From assembly GCA_002340985.1 (NCBI GenBank), contig DDNC01000024.1:15428-20910 (forward strand): a stretch of 5,483 nucleotides of DNA. The letters run 5' to 3'. A program made the translations under genes and the position numbers. Under the pieces are notes generated by a model. That model had not been told where the DNA came from and did no database searches. It was given only the letters and a program-made list of their open reading frames with translations. Shown in pieces: positions 1 through 5,421 of the stretch. How positions within the stretch are numbered: position 1 is the first letter of the stretch; each line of letters begins with the position of its first letter. This DNA is from Firmicutes bacterium UBA2530 (GTDB lineage Bacteria; Bacillota; Clostridia; Tissierellales; Sedimentibacteraceae).

Positions 1-1205
1 AGATAAATTGCTTCCGCAAGGTTGTAGCCATAGCGTTGGTCCTTGTAGTTTATTGTATTGTAATACGTTGAAAGCCCGAAGTAGTCGCTGTTGTTCAGAG
101 AGTTGTGATGTATTGAGAGAAGAATGTCCGCCTTCAGCCTGTCTGCCATCCTGCCTCTTTCCTTGTTTGCTATATAGTAGTCACCGGTCCTCGTCATATA
201 TACTTTTGCTCCCATGCCCTCAAGTATGTCCTTAAGCCTGTTGGCTACCTCAAGGTTAACATACTTTTCATATTTTCCCGAATAGCTTATGGAACCCGGG
301 TCTTTACCGCCATGGCCGGGGTCAAGGAGAATTGTTCTGCCTGCCAGCGGATTGACTTCCTTGAGGTAGGCGCTGTTGCACCATCCCACGAGACCGCTTT
401 CCGATACGATTTTATCCCAGCCGCTTTCGGAGCCTACAACATTTACCACGGCTCCCGTCTTAAGAGTGCCCACCTTCTTGTTCTCTGCAGACGGACCTGT
501 TCGGATGTTCAGTTCATCAATAGTCCTTTTGAAGGCTATGCTTCCTTCTGAGTAATAGTTTCGGTTGTAGGTTGTCAGCCATCCCGCCACATATCCGTCA
601 TGTTTGTCATCAAGCCTTATCTGCAGCCAGCCGTTTTTCTCTCCAACTACCTTGTAGGAATCATATTTGTTTCCCTGTGCGAGCACATCGCTGTTCAGGG
701 ACGAATTTGCTCTGATGTTGACCTTGTCGTATAAAATGTATATATTTTGTGATGTCTTGTATTCCAAATCTGTGAGCCAGCTCGCCACATAGTATTCCTT
801 GCCCTTGTATTCTATTATGTGCCAGCTGTGATATGTGTCTATGTATCTTGCCTTTTCTCCCGGCTCAAGCTGCGCAACAGCGTCAGAAAGCGTTGTTGCG
901 GATTTTCGTATGTTTATTTTATTCTTTGTGTTGTTTACAACATATTTTTCCGGGGGAACGGTCACAAAATATTTTTCTATCCAGCCGGAAGAGCCGCTGG
1001 GGGTTTTCACGTTGTACCACTGCTCATTTTCACTGACTATATCAAGTTTCGTGCTCATTTTCAATGTGCTTACAACAGCTGAAGAGTAGTCGGCATTTTT
1101 GTGCAGCGCAATATCAGATATGTTCGTATATCCTGTTTCCGCACCGTATGCGGGGACAAGGCTGAGCCACAGCACGGCGGTAATAATAAGTAATATTTTT
1201 TTCAT
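1..1205 (-). CDS. Secreted N-acetylmuramoyl-L-alanine amidase with four SH3b repeats (3'-truncated by window edge)
   Basis: Reading down from ATG at 1205-1203, the minus strand is open to the window edge (about 401 codons, no stop). Residues 1-22 form a signal peptide: MKK, a hydrophobic core (ILLIITAVLWLSLV), then AYGA with likely cleavage after G21 or A22. Four SH3b-like repeats follow, roughly residues 25-83, 95-150, 160-215 and 230-283. Repeats 2-4 open with INIR (97-100), VNIR (162-165) and LNIR (232-235), and the repeats end in GW/SW + hydrophobic motifs. The Amidase_3 domain starts at about residue 290 with LLDPGHGG. The expected zinc ligands are H298, E313 (in YEKYVNLEVA) and H366 (in SIHHNS). 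The catalytic Glu near the C-terminus lies outside the window. Family knowledge: these enzymes cleave the MurNAc–L-Ala bond of peptidoglycan, and SH3b repeats bind the wall. The start is supported by AAAGGAGG just upstream. The gene is divergent from cysS. Whether the role is growth, separation, autolysis or sporulation cannot be told from sequence. Confidence 0.93.
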   Translation of the reverse strand, partial: MKKILLIITAVLWLSLVPAYGAETGYTNISDIALHKNADYSSAVVSTLKMSTKLDIVSENEQWYNVKTPSGSSGWIEKYFVTVPPEKYVVNNTKNKINIRKSATTLSDAVAQLEPGEKARYIDTYHSWHIIEYKGKEYYVASWLTDLEYKTSQNIYILYDKVNIRANSSLNSDVLAQGNKYDSYKVVGEKNGWLQIRLDDKHDGYVAGWLTTYNRNYYSEGSIAFKRTIDELNIRTGPSAENKKVGTLKTGAVVNVVGSESGWDKIVSESGLVGWCNSAYLKEVNPLAGRTILLDPGHGGKDPGSISYSGKYEKYVNLEVANRLKDILEGMGAKVYMTRTGDYYIANKERGRMADRLKADILLSIHHNSLNNSDYFGLSTYYNTINYKDQRYGYNLAEAIY

Positions 1206-1208
1206 GCG

Positions 1209-1216
1209 TCCTCCTT
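1209..1216 (-). promoter_or_regulatory. Shine-Dalgarno of the amidase gene
   Basis: The minus strand reads AAAGGAGG followed by ACGC and ATG. This near-perfect SD fixes the amidase start at 1205. Confidence 0.8.
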
Positions 1217-1238
1217 TACTCTATGCCATGTTACCAAT

Positions 1239-1247
1239 ATTTTAACA
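1239..1247 (-). promoter_or_regulatory. Candidate extended -10 promoter for the amidase gene
   Basis: The minus strand reads TGTTAAAAT, an extended -10 (TG-N-TAAAAT). It would start transcription near 1232 and give a leader of about 27 nt. No good -35 lies 16-18 bp upstream (ATGGTT at 17 bp), so the call rests on the extended -10 alone. If it is real, the inverted-repeat structure at 1265-1359 lies upstream of the start site as DNA rather than in the leader RNA. Confidence 0.35.
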
Positions 1248-1264
1248 GCTTTCGACAAAATAAC

Positions 1265-1359
1265 CATTACAGTATTGTTACATAGCTGGTGCTATGTATG
1301 ACCTAATCCTATTTCTCAGAGTATTTGTTCTGAAAAATAGGGTTAAGTCAACTGCAACG
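1265..1359 (-). other. Nested inverted repeats forming a three-way junction (candidate structured RNA or palindromic element)
   Basis: Three dyads nest exactly. P1 pairs 1265-1273 with 1351-1359 (9 bp). P2 pairs 1299-1320 with 1329-1350 (22 positions, 8-nt loop 1321-1328). P3 pairs TACATAGC at 1279-1286 with GCTATGTA at 1291-1298 (8 bp perfect, 4-nt loop). P1/P2 and P2/P3 abut with no unpaired base; only 1274-1278 is unpaired in the junction. Read as minus-strand RNA, 38 of 39 positions pair, counting G·U wobbles. Read as plus-strand RNA, four positions are A·C or C·A mismatches. No U-tract follows either way, so it is not an ordinary terminator. It lies between the divergent amidase and cysS promoters. 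It could be a structured RNA, an operator region, or a small mobile palindromic element. I recognise no known family. Confidence 0.6.
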
Positions 1360-1396
1360 CATTCCCAAAGTATGTGACCGCGATTTAAAAAATAGC

Positions 1397-1425
1397 TTGA
1401 TACAATCATTTCCGTATTATATAAT
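1397..1425 (+). promoter_or_regulatory. Sigma-A promoter of the cysS operon
   Basis: TTGATA at 1397-1402 and TATAAT at 1420-1425 are separated by 17 bp, close to the sigma-A consensus. The predicted start near 1432 leaves a leader of only about 24 nt before the cysS ATG, which rules out a T-box on this transcript. This is presumably the main promoter for cysS-mrnC-rlmB-rae1. Confidence 0.82.
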
Positions 1426-1438
1426 GATTTTAAATTAT

Positions 1439-1447
1439 GGAGGGGAG
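1439..1447 (+). promoter_or_regulatory. Shine-Dalgarno of cysS
   Basis: GGAGGGGAG ends 8 nt before the ATG at 1456. It is a strong, well-spaced SD that fixes the start. Confidence 0.75.
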
Positions 1448-1455
1448 AAATTCTG

Positions 1456-2874
1456 ATGAAACTTTATAATACAATATCAAGAGCAATTGAAATTTTTAAT
1501 CCTATAGATGAAAATTTGGTAAAAATATATACTTGTGGACCTACTGTGTACAACTATGCTCATTTGGGAAACCTGAGAACGTACATTCACGAAGACATAC
1601 TGGAAAAAACTCTGAGGTATGTGGGATATCCGGTAAAAAGGGTAATGAATATAACTGATGTGGGACATTTGGAATCGGATGCCGATGACGGTGAGGACAA
1701 AATGCTCAAGGGAGCGAAAAGAGAAAACAAAACTGTGTGGGAAATTGCACAGCACTATACTGATGCGTTTTTTACCGATATAGAAAAATTGAATATAAAG
1801 AAAGCCGATATAACAGCAAGAGCTACGGACTACATAGACGACTACATAGAGTTTATCAAGGGCCTTGAGAAGAAGGGATTTACGTATATTGCCAACGGAA
1901 ATGTTTATTTCGACATCACAAAGGTTGAAAATTATACGAAACTTTCGGGGATGGATATTGAGCAGCTGCGCACAGCATCAAGAGAAGATGTTTCCGTGGA
2001 TGTGCACAAGAAAAACCCTCAGGATTTTGTGCTTTGGTTTACGAAGTCCAAGTTTGAAAATCAGGCAATGAAGTGGGATTCTCCATGGGGAGTTGGTTAT
2101 CCTGGATGGCATATAGAGTGCTCTGTCATAAGCCTTAAAAATCTGGGTGAGCAGATGGATATACATTGCGGAGGCGTAGATCACATTCCCGTGCACCATA
2201 CCAACGAAATTGCTCAGACAGAAAGCTACACGGGAAAACCATGGGTGAAATACTGGTGGCACAGTGAATTTTTGATAGATCAGGACGGAAAAATGAGTAA
2301 ATCAAAGGGTGAATTCCTAACTCTGTCCCTTGTTGAGAAAAAGGGATTCAATCCGTTGGCATACAGATACTACGTTTTGAATTCGCACTATAGGAAGCAG
2401 CTTGCATTTTCATTTGATTCTCTGGATTCTGCGGAGAATGCATATATCAAGCTTAAAAATAGAGTAAAGAATATAAAGGAAAACGCAGGAGATTTGCAGG
2501 AGGTCAAAGAGCTTTCACCGGCATCGAAAAGTTACAGGGAGGAATTCAAGGCATGCCTTGAGGACGATCTGAATACTGCTAATGCGATTACTGTATTATT
2601 TAATGTGCTGAAGGCTGATGACATACAAAATGCCGAGAAAATAAAGCTGGTTGAGGACTTTGAGCAGGTTCTGTCATTGGGGCTTATGAAGGATGATGAA
2701 ACAGAAATTCATGACGATTTGGCGGGATATGTTGAAGAAATGATTCAGAAGAGGCAGGACGCAAAGAAGAATAAGGACTACCAGCTTGCCGACGCAATAC
2801 GAGCCGAGCTTTTAGAAAAAGGAATAGCTTTGGAAGATACGAGACAGGGTGTAAATTGGAAGAGAATAAATTAA
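1456..2874 (+). CDS. cysS: Cysteinyl-tRNA synthetase (divergent subtype)
   Basis: 472-residue class I aminoacyl-tRNA synthetase; charges tRNA-Cys with cysteine in the cytoplasm. The N-terminal Rossmann fold carries CGPTVY (C27) and the HIGH motif as HLGN (36-39). KMSKS is intact at 279-283. The expected zinc site is C27, C222 (WHIECS), H247 and E251 (in PVHHTNEIAQ), matching the Cys/Cys/His/Glu set known in E. coli CysRS. The C-terminal helical DALR-like domain runs from about residue 345 to the end, and the length is normal. Several blocks differ from the usual Firmicutes enzyme: NITDVGHLESDADDGEDKM in place of the common FTDVDDK-type block, and DIHCGGVDHIPVHHTNE in place of the usual HGGG...FPHHENE. 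First gene of a four-gene operon; its end overlaps or abuts mrnC. No cysE lies just upstream, unlike the common gltX-cysE-cysS order. Confidence 0.97.
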   Translation: MKLYNTISRAIEIFNPIDENLVKIYTCGPTVYNYAHLGNLRTYIHEDILEKTLRYVGYPVKRVMNITDVGHLESDADDGEDKMLKGAKRENKTVWEIAQHYTDAFFTDIEKLNIKKADITARATDYIDDYIEFIKGLEKKGFTYIANGNVYFDITKVENYTKLSGMDIEQLRTASREDVSVDVHKKNPQDFVLWFTKSKFENQAMKWDSPWGVGYPGWHIECSVISLKNLGEQMDIHCGGVDHIPVHHTNEIAQTESYTGKPWVKYWWHSEFLIDQDGKMSKSKGEFLTLSLVEKKGFNPLAYRYYVLNSHYRKQLAFSFDSLDSAENAYIKLKNRVKNIKENAGDLQEVKELSPASKSYREEFKACLEDDLNTANAITVLFNVLKADDIQNAEKIKLVEDFEQVLSLGLMKDDETEIHDDLAGYVEEMIQKRQDAKKNKDYQLADAIRAELLEKGIALEDTRQGVNWKRIN

Positions 2875-2900
2875 TAGATAATAAATTAATAGATAATAAA
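2865..2900 (+). repeat. 15-bp tandem direct repeat across the cysS stop codon
   Basis: AATAAATTAATAGAT occurs at 2865-2879 and again at 2880-2894, followed by six bases of a third copy (AATAAA, 2895-2900). The first copy contains the cysS stop codon (2872-2874). In the mrnC frame the repeat encodes NKLID twice. It lies between the two possible mrnC starts. Confidence 0.9.
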
Positions 2901-2903
2901 GAA

Positions 2904-3341
2904 ATGCTTACAGCGGCAAATAATGCAGCTGCATACGACGGTAAAAACAATATGATGTATTCACCTGCTCAGCTTGCCTATGCAGGTGACGCAGTTTATG
3001 AGCTTTTGGTGAGAAGCCACATTATCCGCAATCATGACACCAATGTAAACAAGATGCACAGGCTTTCTGTCAAGTTTGTAAGGGCGGATGCTCAGGCACG
3101 TTTGGTTAGCTGCCTTGAGGATGAGCTGACAGAAGAAGAAAAAAGAATAGTGAAAAGGGGAAGAAATGCAAAGGTAACTTCCTCGCCTAAGAATGCCGAA
3201 ATGATGAACTATAGATATGCCACAGGCTTTGAGGCCCTTTTGGGATATCTGTATCTTAGCAATGAGCTTGACAGGCTCATGGAGCTGTTTGGCAGGATAA
3301 TAGAAATAATAGAAAAGGATGAAAAATATGAGGATAATTGA
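2904..3341 (+). CDS. mrnC: Mini-ribonuclease III (Mini-III)
   Basis: 145 residues from ATG 2904, close to about 143 in B. subtilis. This is an RNase III catalytic domain without a dsRNA-binding domain, which defines the Mini-III family. Mini-III matures the 5' and 3' ends of 23S rRNA in Firmicutes. Visible motifs are LAYAGDAVYE with the expected catalytic Asp at D29, KRGRNAK (84-90), and YRYATGFEALLGYLYL with the second catalytic acid at E110. The start is uncertain. ATG 2904 has no SD. An upstream TTG at 2856, inside the cysS end, has a weak AGGGTG before it and would add 16 residues including the NKLIDNKLID repeat. I prefer 2904 because of the length match and because the extra residues are low-complexity. 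The end overlaps rlmB, as expected in a coupled operon. Confidence 0.92.
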   Translation: MLTAANNAAAYDGKNNMMYSPAQLAYAGDAVYELLVRSHIIRNHDTNVNKMHRLSVKFVRADAQARLVSCLEDELTEEEKRIVKRGRNAKVTSSPKNAEMMNYRYATGFEALLGYLYLSNELDRLMELFGRIIEIIEKDEKYEDN

Positions 3342-4056
3342 AGGCAGAAACCCGGTCACAGAAGCATTGAGAAGCGATGCGCAGATAGATACCATACTCA
3401 TAAGCAGAGAGGCAGCACAGGGCTCTATGAGTAAAATAATAGAGCTTGCAAAGGAAAAGGATGTGCGCATTAAAAATGTCGATAAGGCAACTCTGGACAG
3501 ATTGAGCGAGAATAAGAGGCATCAGGGTGTAATTGCCGAGGCAATGGAATATGAGTACAAGGAAGTGGACGATATATTGGACTATGCCACTAAAAAGGGA
3601 GAGAAGCCTTTTGTTGTAATCCTCGATGAAATAACGGATGTTCATAATTTAGGGGCAATAATCAGGTCGGCGGAATGTATGGGTGCTCACGGTGTGATAA
3701 TCCCCAAGAGAAGAGCTGCTCAGATAAATGGTGTTGTGGCAAAATCATCTGCCGGCGCAATTGAATATCTGCCTGTTGCAAGGGTTACAAATATAAGTCG
3801 CACCCTGGAGGAGCTTAAGGAAAAAGGTCTGTGGATATACGGTGCTGACATGGAAGGAAAAAATGTCTCTGATGAAAAATTTGATGCTCCCGTGGGTCTG
3901 GTTATAGGAAGTGAAGGCTCCGGCATCGGAAAGCTTATTAAGGAAAAATGCGACTGCCTTGTGAAAATTCCTATGAAGGGCTCCATTAATTCATTGAATG
4001 CATCATGTGCCGCATCTGTCATAATATATGAAATAATGAAGCAGAGAGGCTTCTGA
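3328..4056 (+). CDS. rlmB: RlmB/TrmH-family 2'-O-ribose RNA methyltransferase
   Basis: 242 residues, the usual length for RlmB. The N-terminal substrate-binding domain (about 1-75) begins MRIIEGRNPVTEALR. The SpoU/TrmH knotted SAM-binding domain then carries motif 1 (DEITDVHNLGAIIRSAE, with N107 and R113), motif 2 (LVIGSEGSGIGKLI, with E196) and motif 3 (IPMKGSINSLNAS, with N224). These knotted enzymes act as dimers. Family knowledge: RlmB methylates the ribose of G2251 (E. coli numbering) in the 23S rRNA P-loop; the exact target here is inferred from the family and locus. The start at 3328 is chosen because AAAAGGA ends 8 nt upstream; an in-frame ATG at 3319 would overlap that SD. The start overlaps the end of mrnC by 14 nt, and the stop is 1 nt before rae1. 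Confidence 0.93.
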   Translation: MRIIEGRNPVTEALRSDAQIDTILISREAAQGSMSKIIELAKEKDVRIKNVDKATLDRLSENKRHQGVIAEAMEYEYKEVDDILDYATKKGEKPFVVILDEITDVHNLGAIIRSAECMGAHGVIIPKRRAAQINGVVAKSSAGAIEYLPVARVTNISRTLEELKEKGLWIYGADMEGKNVSDEKFDAPVGLVIGSEGSGIGKLIKEKCDCLVKIPMKGSINSLNASCAASVIIYEIMKQRGF

Positions 4057-4057
4057 A

Positions 4058-4576
4058 ATGCCAAGAACCAAGAAGGAATATCTGTATATAGACGGATATA
4101 ATCTGATTAACCAATGGAGCTATTACAAAGATGTAGCCAGAAATATAGAAAACAGCAGAAACAAGCTTATAGAGCTTCTGGTGGAATACCAGGCCTACAG
4201 GGGGATTAAGGTAATTGTTGTGTTTGATGCCCATCTTGTGAAGGGAAGCGTGGAAAAAAGGGAGATTGTTTCGGGAGTTGAAGTCATATATACCAAGGAG
4301 CATGAAACGGCAGACAGTTACATTGAAAAGCAGCTGGACAAAATAGGAAGATATGAAAGAGTGCAGGTTGCTACATCTGACAACTCAATACAGCAGATTG
4401 TATTGGCAAGGGGAGGTACGCGCATATCTGCTCATGAGATGATACTCGAGTTGGAAAATACAAAGAAGGATATACGTATAAGGACTGACAAGCCTCGACA
4501 AAATGGAACAAATATTGACAAGATTTTAGACCCTGAAACTTTAGAGCGACTTGAAAAATTACGAAGAAGCTTTTAA
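4058..4576 (+). CDS. rae1: NYN-domain endoribonuclease Rae1 (YacP family)
   Basis: 172-residue YacP-family PIN-like/NYN nuclease. The fold's conserved acidic positions are visible: YIDGYNLI (D12, N15), VVFDAH (D57), ETADSYIEK (D86) and VATSDNSIQQ (D108). The C-terminus (about 130-172) is charged and helical. In B. subtilis this protein, Rae1, is a ribosome-associated RNase that cuts certain mRNAs during translation near the A site. That function is inferred here from family and locus. AGAGAGG ends 8 nt before the ATG, and the gene starts 1 nt after the rlmB stop, so translation is probably coupled. It is the last gene of the cysS operon, and no clear terminator follows, so transcripts may run into sigH. 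Confidence 0.9.
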   Translation: MPRTKKEYLYIDGYNLINQWSYYKDVARNIENSRNKLIELLVEYQAYRGIKVIVVFDAHLVKGSVEKREIVSGVEVIYTKEHETADSYIEKQLDKIGRYERVQVATSDNSIQQIVLARGGTRISAHEMILELENTKKDIRIRTDKPRQNGTNIDKILDPETLERLEKLRRSF

Positions 4577-4581
4577 GCGTA

Positions 4582-4610
4582 TTGACACAAAATGTAAATA
4601 TTAATATAAT
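4582..4610 (+). promoter_or_regulatory. Consensus sigma-A promoter of sigH
   Basis: TTGACA at 4582-4587, a 17-bp spacer and TATAAT at 4605-4610 match the sigma-A consensus at all 12 hexamer positions. The promoter lies just after the rae1 stop. The predicted start near 4617 gives a leader of about 35 nt to ATG 4652. A second TATAAT at 4622-4627 has no evident -35. Confidence 0.88.
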
Positions 4611-4616
4611 TTACAT
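4592..4616. promoter_or_regulatory. Palindrome over the sigH -10 (candidate operator)
   Basis: ATGTAAAT (4592-4599) and ATTTACAT (4609-4616) are perfect inverted repeats around a 9-bp centre that holds most of the -10 hexamer. A repressor dimer bound here would block the promoter. The DNA is AT-rich, so some symmetry is expected by chance. I do not recognise the binding protein. Confidence 0.45.
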
Positions 4617-4651
4617 AACTATATAATTACATCAATATTGTGGGGATTACT

Positions 4652-5299
4652 ATGATAGGCTCGATTAGCATGTACAGCAATCTTAATTATTTTAAGCAAG
4701 AGTACAACCTGTTTTCCGATGAAGAGCTCATAAGCAAGATAAAGGAAGGCGACTACCATGCGGAGAGATGTTTATATAAAAGGTATACATTTATAATAGG
4801 AAAAATAACAAGTTCGTTTTTTATAATAGATGGCAGTTCCGATGATTTGATGCAGGAAGCTATGATCGGTCTCATCAAGGCTGTGAAAAGCTTTGATGCT
4901 GAAAACGGAAGCAGCTTCAAGGGCTATGCCATAACATGCATACGGCGTCAGATAATTACAGCTATACGAAAAACAAAGGCCTATGAAAGGATTAGCAAAC
5001 TTACCTCTTTTTACGATTGTTTCAGCGAAGATGAGGAATTTATTTACTGTGAGGACTCGGACCTTAACAGAATGAATCCTGAAAATGTGCTTATATGCCG
5101 TGAGGAAGAGAATCAGTATTATTTAAGAGCAGCGGAGCTTCTTAGCGATTTTGAAAATACTGTCTTAAACGAATATGAAAAGGGAAAATCCTATGAGGAA
5201 ATATCACGTGCTCTCAACAAGAGCATAAAATCCATTGACAATGCCCTGCATAGGGCGCGAAAGAAAATACACCGCAACAAAGAGAAAATTATGAAATAG
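4652..5299 (+). CDS. sigH: RNA polymerase sigma factor SigH (Spo0H type)
   Basis: 215-residue sigma-70-family factor. Region 2 spans about 22-110: DDLMQEAMIGLIKAVKSFD (64-82) is the core-binding/-10 segment, and SSFKGYAITCIRRQIITAIR (87-106) matches SigH regions 2.3-2.4. Region 4 spans about 160-206: LLSDFENTVLNEY, then the helix-turn-helix YEEISRALNKSIKSIDNALHRARKK. The whole reads as colinear with B. subtilis SigH, and the locus fits. SigH drives stationary-phase, competence and early sporulation genes in Bacillus; whether this organism sporulates cannot be told here. Start choice: ATG 4652 has GGGGA 5-6 nt upstream. GTG 4640 would add four residues but lacks an SD, and ATG 4670 is a third, weaker option. 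It has its own promoter and is followed by a strong terminator. Confidence 0.93.
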   Translation: MIGSISMYSNLNYFKQEYNLFSDEELISKIKEGDYHAERCLYKRYTFIIGKITSSFFIIDGSSDDLMQEAMIGLIKAVKSFDAENGSSFKGYAITCIRRQIITAIRKTKAYERISKLTSFYDCFSEDEEFIYCEDSDLNRMNPENVLICREEENQYYLRAAELLSDFENTVLNEYEKGKSYEEISRALNKSIKSIDNALHRARKKIHRNKEKIMK

Positions 5300-5303
5300 A
5301 AAT

Positions 5304-5347
5304 AAATTAAAAATGGTTAAACATCTGAGTTTAACCATTTTTAATTT
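5304..5347. terminator. Bidirectional intrinsic terminator after sigH
   Basis: A perfect 19-bp stem pairs 5304-5322 with 5329-5347 around the 6-nt loop ATCTGA. It is AT-rich apart from GG/CC and the loop-closing C-G pair. Runs of T (TTTTTAATTTT) sit in the right arm and tail, with matching A runs on the left arm, so it could work in both directions. It begins 4 nt after the sigH stop and separates sigH from the tRNA. Confidence 0.85.
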
Positions 5348-5362
5348 TAAATAATTTTTCTA

Positions 5363-5391
5363 TTGATTTATTAGATTTTTGTTGGTATAAT
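5363..5391 (+). promoter_or_regulatory. Sigma-A promoter of tRNA-Thr (extended -10)
   Basis: TTGATT at 5363-5368, a 17-bp spacer, and TATAAT at 5386-5391 preceded by TGG, which makes an extended -10. The predicted start near 5398 is about 24 nt upstream of the mature tRNA end. Together with the terminator just upstream, this makes the tRNA independent of sigH. Any genes past the window may share this promoter. Confidence 0.8.
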
Positions 5392-5421
5392 TGTCATTGA
5401 CCAATTCAACGGAGACATAAT

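Noticed and set aside
312..551. Plus-strand ORF of 79 codons, and the similar 8-235 and 819-1089 ORFs
   Set aside because: They lie antisense to the amidase, whose minus-strand frame shows clear domain motifs throughout. The plus-strand products have no recognisable features or SD sites.
1312..1340. CodY box (AATTTTCWGAAAATT)
   Set aside because: The minus strand contains TTTTTCAGAA, but the best 15-bp match has four mismatches, which is common by chance in AT-rich DNA.
1265..1359. Known riboswitch (ydaO/c-di-AMP, c-di-GMP), hammerhead ribozyme or integron attC site
   Set aside because: A three-stem fold upstream of a wall hydrolase suggested these, but the conserved core sequences are absent as far as I can match them by eye: no ydaO or GEMM core, no CUGAUGA/GAAA, no RYYYAAC/GTTRRRY boxes.
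2961..3470. Minus-strand ORF of 169 codons, and the overlapping 3277-3645 ORF
   Set aside because: They are shadows of mrnC and rlmB, which have intact catalytic motifs on the plus strand.
4640..4651. GTG 4640 as the sigH start
   Set aside because: No SD lies upstream of the GTG, whereas GGGGA is well placed for ATG 4652.
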